From Alentia gelatinosa (Eukaryota > Annelida > Polychaeta > Phyllodocida > Polynoidae), in contig OX465589.1 in NCBI GenBank assembly GCA_950022655.1, positions 24,667,626-24,731,625 of the forward strand: a stretch of DNA of 64,000 nucleotides, given 5' to 3'. The notes under the pieces were generated by a model. That model was not told the origin of the DNA and ran no database searches. It saw only the letters and a list, made by a program, of their open reading frames with translations. The translations under genes were made by a program, and so were the position numbers. Numbering within the stretch: the stretch's first letter is position 1; the number at the start of each line of letters is the position of its first letter. Positions 41,630 through 53,864 of this stretch are shown here, in pieces.

Positions 41630-43480
41630 TGTCAGTATCGCAAGGCACCGGTATAAAGATTCACGGCATACAGGGCATTCTGTGTATAATAACTATACCC
41701 CCAGGAGCAGCATGTATTTATACTTAGTTTGTGCACAGGTATATAATAATCTAGCATATGTTTCACAATACTAAGGGATGCTTTAACATTTACATAATAC
41801 CTGATTTTACGCAATCTGAAAAGTTTGAAGTTAAACTCTCTTATTATTTTATCATATTGTTTATTAAATTTCATTTCTTTATCAAGTGTGACACCCAAAT
41901 ATCTGTAATGAATCACTGAGCTCAAGATATTGTTACCCATACGAACATTTCTATCTTTATCTGTTCCTTTCTTTGTACTACATCACATTACTTTATATGT
42001 TATTCATATTATTTTTTCGTATCCAATGATCTATACTTGATAAATCCTCGTCCATTAATTAAGTTGCCCTTAGTTAGTTATTATGATGTACGAGTAACAC
42101 TAAGTCATCCGCATATATGGCTATTTTCGAGTTTCAAATATACTTCTAATCAGACAATTAATGGAAATTACTAAGAGAAGAGGCCCTCATTCAGAACCTT
42201 GCGGTACGGCTGTTTCTACCTCTGTTTTCATAATAATAATGATAATCAATTTTCAACAGAGATAATTTTTCAATCAATATGTAATTTGATACGCTATCGA
42301 GCACTTTACGCATATCTATAAATGTTAATAGCACAATTTCCCTATTATCCATATGAAAAAGTATATCATTAATTATTTCGAACGTGGCTTGTCAGGTACT
42401 CCTACCCGGGAGAAAATCATATTGGCATTTGGATAAAAAATCATTATTCATCATAATTATGTCATAATATCTCCTTATAAATGTAAAATCTTTTCGATCA
42501 CTTTAGACATTGCAGGTAATACTGTGATTGGCCTCCAGTTACTAAGCTCCATCAAAGAACCATTTTTGGGTATAGGTGTGATGATTCCATGTTTTAAAAT
42601 TCGGGAAAACTGGCTTCCGCTAAAATATCCGATTTTGTTACAAGGATCTTTGTGAAGATCAGTGTTTTCACTCCAGGTATTCCTGAGCTCTTATCATTAT
42701 TCAGGGATGTTATTATTTATGGTACATCTTGTTTTGAAATCACAAAAGTTTCATGATTGTTTAACGAAAAATTAATATAGCTATAAAAACTATTATCAGT
42801 GATAAAATCTTCTGGATCATCACATTTCCCAGCATTTGCAAAATATTTGTTCATCCTGTCCTCGATGGGTTCATCCTCTAGTGTATCTTCTTCTACTTGA
42901 TTTTTTGCTGGAAAATCAACTTCATTATTACCCACGCAATCCCAACATTCTGAATCTTTTTTGATAACCGCTTTAATGGCATCAACACATCTCGGTTTAT
43001 CGCTAACGATAGTGACTTTACCTTCATTTAATTCTCTCTGAATAATGGCATCCATTTGAGCCTTGAATTCAGGATTAAGAATACTGTTATAATTAACTGC
43101 ATCATATTCACCAAAAAAATCGCTATCAACAATACAAAATCCGTTAAGGATTCCATTATGAATATAATCAGTGTTGATGTCACATTCTTTCTGGCCATAG
43201 CAGTAGTCCCAGAAAATGCAAGGCTTCAGGCTATTTGGTCTAATGTCTAAAGTATGAATACGTGTACAATTAACATGGGTGATCAACAAACTCGTTGACC
43301 CATCAACGAATCCATCAGAAGGGCATTCACTGGTAACAACATGCTTAATGTTAACGTCTGACAAATTACCAAGACCAACACCTCAAACGTCGGGAGATAC
43401 ATGGATACCACTGCTAACAATGGCATGTTCAGAGTCAAGTACCTTAGGTGCTAAAACAGTGTCATTGATGGAGGTGAAAT
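41630..43480 (-). pseudogene. LINE RT remnant (CR1/Jockey/RTE-like)
   Basis: Minus-strand reading, 5' to 3': 43364-42717 is open for 215 codons and ends near NKYFANAGKCDD, a linker typical between endonuclease and RT. Then HGIITPIPKNGS and NWRPITVLPAMSKVIEK (about 42590-42495), an RT FIDMRKVLDS block (about 42320), YADDLVLLV (about 42105), and IHYRYLGVTLDKEMKF (about 41910). The YADD pair survives, but frameshifts and stops separate the blocks, so it is inactive. Confidence 0.75.
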
Positions 43481-43499
43481 AGAACGAACCACAGCAGGA

Positions 43500-44020
43500 A
43501 TAGATGCATTATATGAATCTACCACAGTAGAAAATTGTTGGTTTTTTTTGGGTTTTTTTAAAACATTTATTTATACTGGGTAAGTACGCACTCAGCCCGA
43601 AGGCTGGTTTCAATGTGCGCCCAGTCTGCAATATTACAGTTTCGTTGGTTTCCATATTTTGGTTTCAGCATGAGATAAATATAACATATATGTACAATTG
43701 ATCCAGACGTTAACTTTGGTTAACCATAAACTAATTTTTGACAATCAGATGAGAAACAGTGGTATAATGGGTACAGGTTACAACCATTGAGAATACACCG
43801 GCCAAAATATATAAAATCAATCACTGTTGAATTACTAGAAAAGGATTATAACTATAAAGCAATAAAATAATATCCTTTGCAGGAGGCATATTATTTTATT
43901 GCTTTATAGTTATAATCCTTTTTTTACTAATCACAAACGGTTCAGCATCGACATTATACACAAATTCGCTATCAGTGATATCACGATCCTTAGAAAACGA
44001 ATTATGAGAAACGTTTCTAT
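43500..44020. other. Probable LINE or SINE tail plus a hairpin
   Basis: The T-rich run at 43540-43560 is followed by ACTGGGTAAGTACGCACTCA..., suggesting the poly(A) end of a minus-strand retroelement. 43841-43873 and 43888-43920 form a nearly perfect inverted repeat (AAGGATTATAACTATAAAGC...). Confidence 0.5.
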
Positions 44021-44027
44021 TATTTAG

Positions 44028-45142
44028 TCATTTAGACTCTGATTTGTTCTTCTTTGTACATTTCATGGCAGGGTGATTCCGAGCGCACTCCGCACATTCG
44101 TGCTTGTACTTACAATCGGTAGATGAACAATTGTCTTTCTCGTTAAACCTCCAACATAGGCCAAAAGGTCTATTGTCCTTGCTTTTGCGATTCTTAGAGC
44201 AATTCTTCGTCTCAGTCATCTTACCAAACACGATACACTTCTCTACATTAAGGTATTTTGCCGTTAAGTAAGCGTCTCCATAAGAAAAACTAGTCGACCC
44301 TAAGAGTTCAGCCTTTCCACGACATGCTTGGTCGTAGTTAATCAAAGCTTGAGGTGTAAGAAATGGCCGTCGATCCGATAGAAACGATATGTGATCTGCG
44401 TAGTGCGATACATTTACTCCTTGAGTCCCCATAGATCTTAATAACGACATACTGGCGCTGATAACCTGATCTAATGACGGTTTCGTTATATCACAAGGCA
44501 AATGTTCTTCAATAGAGAAGATTCTTCCAATTTTCCCTGGCATGTATGGGTGCGCTTGACTGGTATGCCTTGGGTGCCTGACCACGATGCCATCGGAGAA
44601 CTGTAGACCGGTGGAAATCAGGTGCTTGCCTTGGGGATAGCGCCCTGCGCCCGTTGCTGTTCTAGTGTAGGGGCCGACACTTGTAGTGGAGGAGTGGCCG
44701 CCGCTGCTTGAACCTTGGTCAATCCTGTAGTAGTCAGGGCCGCCGGAGCCTCCGGTGCCTCCACGGCAGCCATCTTGTCCTCGCCGCCATCTTGTTTGAG
44801 CAACATCAGACGCATCTCCGCCATCATCTTCGCCAAAACGCTGACTTCTGAGCCTAAGGAGTGTACTTCTGATCGGTAAAGGCGATTTTCGGCAATAGTC
44901 GTTTCAATTGCCCTGGGAGACGTCCAAGGCAATTGCTCCTTCCAATCATCGCTATCGTGTATATCGCCACCGGTCGCGCCTTGGTCGTCAGATGGGCCGC
45001 CATTATCCCCCACACTGAGGATCCGCAAACTGCGATTTAATTCCTGTATCCGTTCAGAATGCTGGATTTGAGTAGAATCCTTGCATTTCGGGCAATCCTT
45101 AGCAGTACGCCCGTCGTACTTGTAATTACATATCTGGCACAT
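44028..45142 (-). pseudogene. Gag-like ORF with zinc motifs, DIRS/Ngaro type
   Basis: Two open parts on the minus strand: 45142-44618 (174 codons) and 44585-44028 (185 codons), in different frames, probably one protein broken between 44585 and 44618. The N-terminus has a zinc-ribbon-like CQIC...CPKC, then a predicted coiled coil and a Pro/Ala-rich linker. The C-terminus has GLCWRFNEKDNCSSTDCKYK followed by HxCxxC and HPAMKC, the Cys/His cluster I associate with ORF1 of tyrosine-recombinase retrotransposons. No RT or recombinase follows directly. Confidence 0.55.
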
Positions 45143-45164
45143 GACTGCAACAGGCAGATAAAAA

Positions 45165-45350
45165 GTCCAGGGAGTTGTTTTTCAGTTGAGACGATCTCAA
45201 CTTGAGATCCGCTAAGATCAATCAGAGATCCTGAGGCCGACTTTGAGATCAATGGCGGAAAGTGTTTTTCAGACGTTGTCTCAAGTTTACACAGCCGATC
45301 TTAGGGGATCTCAACTCCAAGGATCTCAAGTTGAGATCTCTAACCCTCAG
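45165..45350. repeat. Foldback sequence with GAGATC words
   Basis: TCTCAACTTGAGATC occurs near the left end and its complement near the right. The middle TTTGAGATCAATGGCG and AAGTGTTTTTCAGAC recur inverted at about 50685-50725, so this is an interspersed family. Confidence 0.6.
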
Positions 45351-45476
45351 TGTATCGCCGCGCCGGGTCCGGCCGGCTCTATGGGCGCTCGCCGGGCGCC
45401 TTGTGTACGCCTGTTGGTCGCCTCGTGGTGGCTTTGGTGGAACAGCTCGGAGAATTTAGGGGTTTAGGGGCAGCCG

Positions 45477-45540
45477 GGCAGCCGGCCCCGGCGGCAAATG
45501 CCGGCTGGAGGGCAAAAACCCGCCTGCTGAGGGCCTTTTT
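45477..45540. repeat. Short GC-rich repeat with an inverted copy at 50980-51036
   Basis: GCCGGCTGGAGGGCAAAAAC and GCCTGCTGAGG have close reverse-complement matches at 50980-51036. Confidence 0.5.
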
Positions 45541-45748
45541 GGTGGAATAGCCCCATTAGTTGTAAACCAGCAACATCACTTTGGCTACACTATAAAGCAG
45601 GGAGTTTTGAAAGACTTGTCCTAAAATCCAAGAAGTAAAAGGATGCAAAGGGCGGCTGTAAGGCTATTGAACAATATTTTCTTGTTTTATCCGGGAGTGT
45701 ATGACAACCCTGATATCAAATCAGGGAGCATTCAATAATTATGACCGG

Positions 45749-45910
45749 GGCGGGGGGGGGGGGGGGGCGGCGCAGAGTTTTCGGTGGGGGGGGGGGGGGG
45801 ACTTTTTTGGGGATATTCCGGGGGAGGTAATTTTTTTTTTTTTGGGGGGGGGGGTATGCAGAGGGGCAACTCTTTTTTTGTGGGGGGGGGCGGTCCATTG
45901 GGAGGGGGGG
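45749..45910. repeat. G-run block
   Basis: Six G runs of 8 or more with short T-rich spacers. Long open frames on both strands here are artefacts of composition. Confidence 0.8.
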
Positions 45911-45959
45911 CAAATTGTTTCCCACTATTTCTGCTGGGGTCATTGTTTTTAATTAAATG

Positions 45960-46819
45960 CCTATCCTGCAATTCACAGTGGCGCCACTTGGTGATTTTCA
46001 GATAATGTCAATTATTAGTCAAAACTGGTTTCTTGGGATTCACTCTAATTCTTTAGGAGGAGATTTAACATTTTGTACGGTTTATCCAATCTTAATAGGT
46101 AAGATAGGCCAATTTACATTTGCTTGGTTTACATAGGAAATGTACTGAGAAATATGTTTTTCTTCAATTCTTTGAAATAAACAAGGACGGTGACCTATGG
46201 TTTTTTTAAACCTAAATAAGTAGTACAAGATATGTACTAAATTCTGTGAAAGTTCGAGGAAAATAACATGGGTTTTACTATTTGAAAAAACCCTTTTAGA
46301 ATCTCTATATATTCTAATATAAAATTATCATAACATTGATCTATAAATCAAAAATTAGCACGGTGACCCCTGATTTTTAAGTTAGAAATGTGTTCGACTA
46401 CACTTAGAGATCATCATATTAGATTTTCAGAAAATTGACATGGGTTTTGATTTTCAAGCCAAATTGTCCGACATGCCTTTAACCCATCGGTGCCGGGTAA
46501 TGCCTTAGGGCATTATTTTCTGAGACTTACAAAATCATAGTCTATATGCAATAATTCAGGAAATAATGAATCAATTAAGTTGAAACATTTACACAATGTA
46601 GGTATAACATTACATTTGATATTTTGAAATAGTCATAAAATAATATCCAAGATCACGTGTTATATCACCTGATCAAATATACAGGCACCCAGCGTTAAAG
46701 GGTTAAGCAATGAGCCAGACCCCCATATTTGTGTTCAATGACAAGAGTTAATGTTTGTAATGAAATGTATTTATATCATATCACAAGATATCGGCTTAGT
46801 TATACTGCTATAGTAGTAT
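45960..46819. other. AT-rich region, nothing recognised
   Basis: No ORF of note and no repeat family recognised. Confidence 0.4.
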
Positions 46820-46965
46820 AGAGAAACAGGCTGACTGTCTCCGTACGGATAAAATACGCGGTAAAATCGGCGATCAGATCAACCGATGCCGAAGGCAGAG
46901 GTTCATCTGATCGCCGATTTTACCAAGTATTTTATCCGTACGGAGACAGTAAGCCTGTTTCTCTA
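46820..46965. repeat. Near-perfect 146-bp palindrome
   Basis: 46820-46856 (AGAGAAACAGGCTGACTGTC...) pairs with 46929-46965 with few mismatches; an inner pair GGTAAAATCGGCGATCAGA and its complement extends the stem. The loop is about 27 nt. Confidence 0.85.
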
Positions 46966-47667
46966 TTATTATATACCTTAAAATATCGAATTTTTAACTT
47001 TGCTACTGGGGGAATATTTGGATTTTGCCGCCGTACATGCCCCATACGCCACATACATACCCCGTACGTCACCTAGGTGTCGTACGGGTATAAATACGAC
47101 ATGGGTAGGAGCGGGCAGTATGTGTAGGATATACTACCACAGGTATATAATAATAATCAATATACAAGGTAACTCTATATGTGGATGACGGAGAAGATTG
47201 GTTGCTCACGGCCTATGATCAGGAGTGCTCATTGCCTCTCCTAGTGTCTCCCCCACTCCTCACACGGGAGGCCCATGTCGTATTCTCCCCGCACCTGGGC
47301 CCCGTTGCTCCACATTTACGACACAGTTGCGGATCGCAGAAAAGCGATCCGAGGGCCTAAACGTTGCTCCTGAAATTTTGGGGATCGCGTCGTAATCGCA
47401 TAAGCGCATCGCCGCGTAAAATACTGCTTTTTGCGATACCTTTTACGCGGACCTTCACAGCAATGCGGATCGTATCGCTATGGGTTAAATACAGCTTTAT
47501 CTGATATTTCAAATAACGATCCATGGTGGCACCACCGACCTCCGCCACTTGTTCTTCTGCCTATAGGAAATAGCGATCCAGACCACCAGGTGTAAGATCA
47601 GTTTAAACTGTGTTGCCATCTGTATTTAATTAAAGAACCAATTAATTTCACCCTGTCTCATTCAAAA

Positions 47668-47838
47668 TGTGCCCCTGAATACAGGTGTTGCCGTTCAGCG
47701 CCGCCTAATGGCCCACTGTCTAGTTACGCGGCCGCTCGGACAAACACGGCCGAGTCCGGCAGCATGTATACATATAGAGACACACAGCAATCACACCTAA
47801 AGTGTGAACGGTGGGTGTGATTACAGGAGTGTTGTTTT
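47668..47838 (+). repeat. Interspersed repeat, inverted copy at 51793-51950
   Basis: ACAGGTGTTGCCGTTCAGCG, ACACGGCCGAGTCCGGCAGC and GTGAACGGTGGGTGTGATT are matched on the opposite strand at 51793-51950 with moderate divergence. Confidence 0.7.
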
Positions 47839-48186
47839 TTCATAGATTAAATTGCTGGAACAAACTAGGATATTGTATCAACGAGTCTGGGTTGTCTAAG
47901 CTGTATAGTTGATAATCATCTTGGTTTTAACTTGGAGAAAGATAAGCATATTATAGCTATACTTGTCAATGTATTATTATGTATACCTGTGTTATCTAAG
48001 CTATATCTAAAGTATCAATGAGTTGATATGCATGTATGACATACCAAATTGGAGCTGAAATACCATAGAATACACTGCAAATACTTTTATTTCTGAAATG
48101 GAGAAAAACTCACAAAAAAACAGATACAGTTTTTTGTATTTGAAGGTGTTATTATTCAGCCTATAAGGCAGTTGGTGTACATGGTG

Positions 48187-48246
48187 GTATCAGCATTTGT
48201 CACGACGTTTCGTGTATGTTAAATACACTTCATCAGGTGATGATAC
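48187..48246 (-). ncRNA. Candidate hammerhead ribozyme, Penelope-like type
   Basis: Minus strand: CTGATGA (48236-48230), a 5-bp stem GTGTA/TACAC with a 7-nt loop, GAAAC (48211-48207), then GTC (48206-48204) with cleavage expected after it. Stem I forms from TCAC/GTGA plus an outer GTATCA/TGATAC across a 7-nt bulge. Stem III would be only two base pairs (AC/GT) without a loop, as known for hammerheads of Penelope-like elements, which may act as dimers. One extra A follows CTGATGA, which may weaken it. Confidence 0.5.
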
Positions 48247-48662
48247 ATTAGAGTTCAGCATAGGTTAGGTGCCTTTCAGGATTCAATTTTTACTTCCTGT
48301 TAGTCAGGGTCAAAGGTCAAGGTTGTTGAGTCTATAAATAGATCCATGGTGTTTCTATACTGTTTGGCAAGAATTTGAAATGATCCTGGTCTGGGATGTA
48401 TATATATTGTTATCTAATTATATAATTCTATAATTCAGCTCCTGCATGTGGATCTATATTTGTATACATATATAATTATATATTATGGATACAGATGTTG
48501 TTATTAATACATGTATTACCAAATTTCTGATGACAATTGAGATCCTATATTGGTCTTTGTGACATTCTTATATCTAAATGAATTTCAACATTATAAATTG
48601 TTAATTCAACATTCAAGAACAGTCCGTGGGTAATTGTAAATCTTTAAGATTGTTGGAATTTT

Positions 48663-49565
48663 TTATATAAGATATGCGAGCATGAGTTTCCAGTTCTTGT
48701 GGTGGAGGTTGTTCCTTTTCATACTCTCTAACATGTCACGTCCCACGTTCTGGTCCATTTTCCGGACGATATGGTATAGGTCAAGCATGATCTTGGCAGT
48801 TGGCACAGTACGTCTTGGGTGGTGAATTGGGGTAGGCACGTATCTTGCAGTTGGTGTGCTGGGATTTGACTTGACTGGGACATATGGTTCGATTTCTTCT
48901 TCGTTTATTTTTCGTTTTTCTCCCGTTCTTGGGGCACCTGGATTTGATTTGGTGTTCCTGGCTGGTTTCTTAGTAGTTGGCTTAGTAGTTTCCTCGTCGC
49001 TGGTGTCTTCTAAGTTCAAGTCTATGCTCAGTATTTCGCTTAGGGAGGCTATCACCTTTGGTGGTGTTAGTTTGGTGTTCGATGGTGTTGCTTGCATTTA
49101 AAGTGGTTTGTTGGAGTTGTTGCTGCTGGTGCTTGTTATACTCAAGCTGTCGGTGTCTGAGCTGTCTGTGTCACTGCTACTATTCAAGAGTCTTTTCGGA
49201 GACGTGTTACGTCTGATGGTGGGTTCTTTGTTGTCACTGGTCGAGGTCGGCAAATTTCTAGGTGTCATGCTGGGTCTGGGTGCATTTGTGATGATGTTAG
49301 GCTTTGTGCGTTTTCGGATGGTCGGGTCGTTAATTATCTTCGTTGTTGGAACATTTTCCGAGGCAGTCCTTATTTTCTCTCTAATTTTTCTCAGTGCTTC
49401 CGCAGCCGAGGTGCCATTGGGTTTCTTTATCGTGTCAATATTAGTCTCCGTCACTGACTTGTATGGTGTTCCGACTGAAGGGGGCGGGGTCTCAGTTGCG
49501 GCCGGCCGTCGGCCCGACGGCGATCCTTCATTGCTGTGGCTTTTTTCTTCATGGTAGGTTCTCAA
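48663..49565 (-). pseudogene. Disordered ORF of about 300 codons with one stop
   Basis: 49565-49098 and 49097-48663 lie in the same frame, separated by a single stop codon. The protein is rich in Ser, Thr, Lys, Pro and Asp, with long SDTDSS-like runs, and ends with a short helical part (TAKIMLDLYHIVRKMDQNV). No domain recognised. It lies upstream of the ribozyme-like motif on the same strand, so it may be an ORF1-like protein of a retroelement. A host origin cannot be excluded. Confidence 0.4.
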
Positions 49566-50099
49566 GTGGCGTCTGATCGCCGAGTCCGTTTGTTTGACAC
49601 TTTTATTTCTATGGGAATAATGTACACAGGTATTATGAATGTATTACTATCATACATTCAATGATCCAATGCTACAGAATACGTTGTCAGGGGCTTGTTT
49701 GGCCGCAGGCATTGTGTAACCATGTAGATAAGGCGCATCACCGGCCTGTGGAAAAAGGCCTATTGTTGTGTCGCTATCGCATCGTAAAAAATAGCGATAC
49801 CGCGGGAATATAGGTTTACGATCCGATATTACAGGGGCAACACTGACACAATCGGCCACTTTATTTGATGCAACTGGATCTACTGGTACTCTGTACTACC
49901 TATACGTTTTAGCATCAATAAAGAACATTTTGAAAAAAAACTTTTTTCAGTCGGATCGTTAAAGTAATCGTAAAGATAAAATTGCGATCCGATTATAGCT
50001 AGCGATACCACAAAAAACAGGAGCAACAGGGCCCAGCGGCCTTCTCCTGACTTCCGCCCAACGTTCGTCATCCTCACTTCTTCTCCACAACTCACACAG

Positions 50100-50440
50100 T
50101 ATACACGTATCATTGACGCTTGCCTCTCCGGGGTGGCCGGGACCGACGGCTGCTACGCCTACGCCGGTCAGGTCTACGCCGTGGAGGACCCGGTTGAGTG
50201 CATCTCGGAGCTTGAGGCCCTCGACACCGTTTATGCATTACACACCTTCCTTGGAGACTGGGACCGAGCGACTCACACCAAGGTCTACTGCGACAACTTG
50301 GGCACTGTCCAGGCCCATAGATCCGGCTGGGCACAGAGCTCCATCTTCGCCGAGTGCGCCCAACAGGTCAGGACGGTCCAAGCCCGTCTATAGGTGGACC
50401 TCGGTTTCACCCATATCCCTGGGCCCAAAACGTTGTGGCC
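50100..50440 (+). pseudogene. RNase H fragment of an Ngaro-like element
   Basis: Plus-strand 50133-50393 reads CISELEALDTVYALHTF and VYCDNLGTVQAH, closely similar to the RNase H at the right end of the window (63950 side). It ends at a TAG and then loses similarity within 60 bp. A short isolated scrap without recombinase. Confidence 0.75.
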
Positions 50441-51038
50441 GATGAGGATGAGGATGAAGAATAGATCTACCGGACGTGGATGACAAGTCTGTGATTAGTC
50501 AAACAGCGTAACAGAAAACGGCAAATAATAATTTCCTATAATGAATCGAAATATAACCTCGATAGAATTGAATAAGATTTAGTGCTTGAAAACTATTACT
50601 GCTGCTGAAACGATCACAACGCTAGGGACCTCAAGTTGTGATAATTTTAGCGGCGATTCCCTGAGATCCGCTGTGGCGTGCTGAGACCATGTCTGAAAAA
50701 CACTTTACGCCATTGATCTCAAACCCCCTCCCCCCCCCTTAATCATGGGGCTTGACCTACTCACCCTTCTATATTAGCTATTTACTACGGGCCCTGAGGC
50801 TGCAGGTATGGAGCTGCGTTCCTAGATCAGGGCACAGGTCTTTCATTGAGCCTCTTTGCTTTATATGATAGGCAGAATCGCTTCGTTGTGTTATTCAAAA
50901 TTCGGTATAGACAAATGGACCTTTTTCCACAGGCCAGTGTAGCACCTTTTCTGCTTTTGCTGATCCACTACACAGATGCTCCGCAGGCTGGTTTTGGCCC
51001 TCCAGCCGACGTTGCTCACTGGTTCGGGCCGGCCTCCC
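50441..51038. other. Mixed repeats, no gene
   Basis: Contains the inverted relatives of the 45165 and 45477 repeats (about 50590-50735 and 50980-51036) and a C run at about 50727-50742. Confidence 0.5.
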
Positions 51039-51679
51039 CAGGGCCCTGCTTCATAAATTTTGAACGATACGACCATTGTATGATAAGATCTATCCAACGA
51101 TGTGCGACCTCGTGGACGATGGTCATCCAATTTGGTTACATAAAGCCGATCGTAGGGATACACATGAATCGTTCGTACAAATTATTGTATCTTTGACATA
51201 CATCTTAAGGGATCATAGATCTACTATGTGGCAGCTATGCACCCCGCCCCTCCCATCCATACATAGTGCTTATGACCTATTGGGTTCCAGTCTTAACGAT
51301 CAGTCTCCTGGTATTCAACCCACAGCACAAATTTGGGCCTTTGCTATTTCAGTCAATTTTTAGTAATTTTTCAAGGATTTTTTTTTTTAAAGTTGTGTAT
51401 CTTGACGTTAATAAAGCTATTTCAATTTTAGATCTGAATGAATGAAATGAATACATCAATCGAGACCCACCACACCCTTTAGAGGTGTCGTACATTAGGA
51501 CGACTTTGGACGATATAAGACCATTTGCACGATGTAGGTCAATGTTTGTGTAACGATATATGCCATTCTCATTGCCATTCGTACGTGTACGACCAAACCC
51601 ATTTATGCAACGATATCAGCCCTACGATCATTATACGATCTTTTAGATGATCGTTCGAAATTTATGAAACAGGCCCCTG
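51039..51679. mobile_element. Foldback element family D, copy 1
   Basis: Ends CAGGGCCCTGCTTCATAAAT and TTTATGAAACAGGCCCCTG, 641 bp. The body is rich in ACGATC/GATCGT words. Shares its left 200 bp with copy 2 at 53865. Non-coding. Confidence 0.8.
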
Positions 51680-51792
51680 GTTGTTTAAATTCTCCTTGCT
51701 GATCAACGAAAACCTCTATTTCTAGCCGCGCCGACGACCACAACACCTACACATGGCGCTCGGCGTGTGCCTTGCGAGGCGATGAACACGCA

Positions 51793-51950
51793 GCAACACT
51801 CCTGAAATCATACCCACCGTTCACATTTTAGGTGTAATTGCTGTGTTTCTATACGCATGTTGCTGGACTCGGCCGTGTTTGTCCAAGCGACGGCCTAATT
51901 CATTATATCCAACACACCGTTAGGTGGCGTTGAACGGCAATACCTGTATT
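51793..51950 (-). repeat. Inverted copy of the repeat at 47668-47838
   Basis: See 47668-47838; the pair lies about 4 kb apart in opposite orientation. Confidence 0.7.
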
Positions 51951-53864
51951 GCATCCACCTCTCTGTAATTTACACCAACTTTTATTTGATTTCACAATTT
52001 GATATTTGGTGTTCTGCTTTTCGCGTTTTATTACACATGGATCACCGGAAGCAGCTGATTGCCAGTTTTTTGTCCCTTTTTGATGTTCATCACTTTTGTT
52101 AACAGACATGATTTTTAAGTCGTTTGTGAGCAAGAACTTTTGTCAGTAATATTTCGCGGAGTAGGTAATATCAATAACGGTGATGCCTTGCAATCTCTAT
52201 CCAGCTGAATGTCTCTGTGCGTATTGACCAATCCTGAGGCATGTCTTTTGAATTACTTGTAATTTTCGCGTGACGACTTGGTGCACAGTCAAAAAGTGTA
52301 TTCAGCGTAATCCATGTATGGAGGAATCATCTGTTTCATAAAGATGAGAGGAAGGCATTACGTCGAAATATCCAAATTTTAGCGAAAAAGAACACATTGC
52401 AGGATGACAGCTTGATGTTGTTTTCAACATGTTGGCTTCATTCTGTATAATTTCACCTGTTCTTTCCCAAGATGAGAAGCGGTTATTCGTCATGTTTTGC
52501 AGAGGCTTCGGCATCATGCCCAAGAGAACAGCTGCACACCTGCATTAGGGTTTTATCTCTGTAATCCAGTGTCAATACCCCCCCCCCCCCCCCCCACACA
52601 CACACACTCCCCGATTTGAGCCCATGCTGCCTCAACAAATAGGCCTTAGCTTTCAAACAACATTTCATATATAAAGATTGGTCTGTTATTTACGACGACC
52701 GCAAGATTTACATTTTTCGAGAGAGAAAACTTGCTGTTTGGTCCCATATCAAATGCCTAGGACTATATAGTTGAGGGATGCCATCATACAGGCTGCCAAC
52801 AAATACTGTTGACTGGATGCGAGTAGAACTTCGCCTTCTGGAAGTGTTATTACACGGTACTTTCTATCGTACTCAGAGGATTTTTCATATAGACAATATC
52901 AAATGACTTTGCAGCTATCGTTGTTTAACAAGCAATCGGGCAATTATTGGTTTTAAAGGAAAATTGCCAATATTTCTCCATGAGAAACTGAGGCACGAAG
53001 TAAAAAGTAAAGATTGATAACACAGACTTCTCACAAAAATTCCATTTCGGGCATGTAATATCACCGTTGCGTTTCCTGAAAAGGGGGGGGGGGGGGTGGC
53101 CGCATAATATCTGAAGTAAACAATTTATTGAAAATGTTGAAGCCTTCGTCCCAATACACATCGCTGTCGTTTAGTATAAGTAAGAGCAGACTGGGTGGTG
53201 CCGCAAGAAAGGAATCGAGTACTCAGTGATAGCGGGTATATTTCTCATCTTCTCTATCTCATAGAAATCTTTATGGTCCATTTCGTCTCAAATTAACGAA
53301 TCATTGCTATGTGATCATATAGAATGGGGGATCAATTCCTACTGATTCCAGAGCCCTACGATGTAAAACGTACGACGAGTTGTCAGGTTTCTAACAGTGC
53401 ACAGTAACAATTACAGGCCATGGATCCGTTCGTAAATCAAAATGACAGGATGTAGCTTGGAGATGGTCTTATTTATGGATGATGCCTTGTCCTGTCAGTT
53501 GTGATCAATGACTCTTCCAGGCTCTCAGGTGCCAGCTTAGTCTGATTGCATTGAGCATACAATGCCGATGATGCCCCTGAGGTAATGTGCATCTTTTATA
53601 CATTACTACTCTACTGCTGCCAGATCCCCCAGCACCATTCACAGGGTTGAAGACTTTGTTATCATTGTCAGATATGTAAGTAAAAGTAAAAGAGTAGAGG
53701 TTTCCGGGAAAGAAGCGGTCGATATGTATTTGATTATCCTATATTTAATCCATCTACCCCTTGGTGTATAGGGCGGTATCGTTGAAATCACATTGTAAAG
53801 TTCCAGTCTATACATCCATATCGTGACCAATTATATTGGTTTCTATGCAAAGAGATTAAGCCAT
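51951..53864. other. No recognisable gene
   Basis: Short ORFs only. A C run followed by ACACACAC lies at about 52568-52606, and a G run at about 53083-53096. Confidence 0.4.

Larger units (their letters stand above)
47297..50034. mobile_element. Composite element with GGGCCCCGTTGCTCC ends
   Basis: GGGCCCCGTTGCTCC at 47297 and its complement ending at 50034. Both flanks carry GCGATCC/GGATCGC and TAGCGATAC words. 2.7 kb; the middle contains other repeats, a ribozyme-like motif and a disordered ORF, so it may be a small foldback element split by insertions. Confidence 0.55.

Noticed and set aside
41555..41640. Short spaced repeats suggestive of a CRISPR array
   Set aside because: Only about three irregular units, no uniform spacers, and a eukaryotic context.
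45701..46005. Gly- or Pro-rich ORFs on both strands
   Set aside because: Translation of long G runs; composition artefact.
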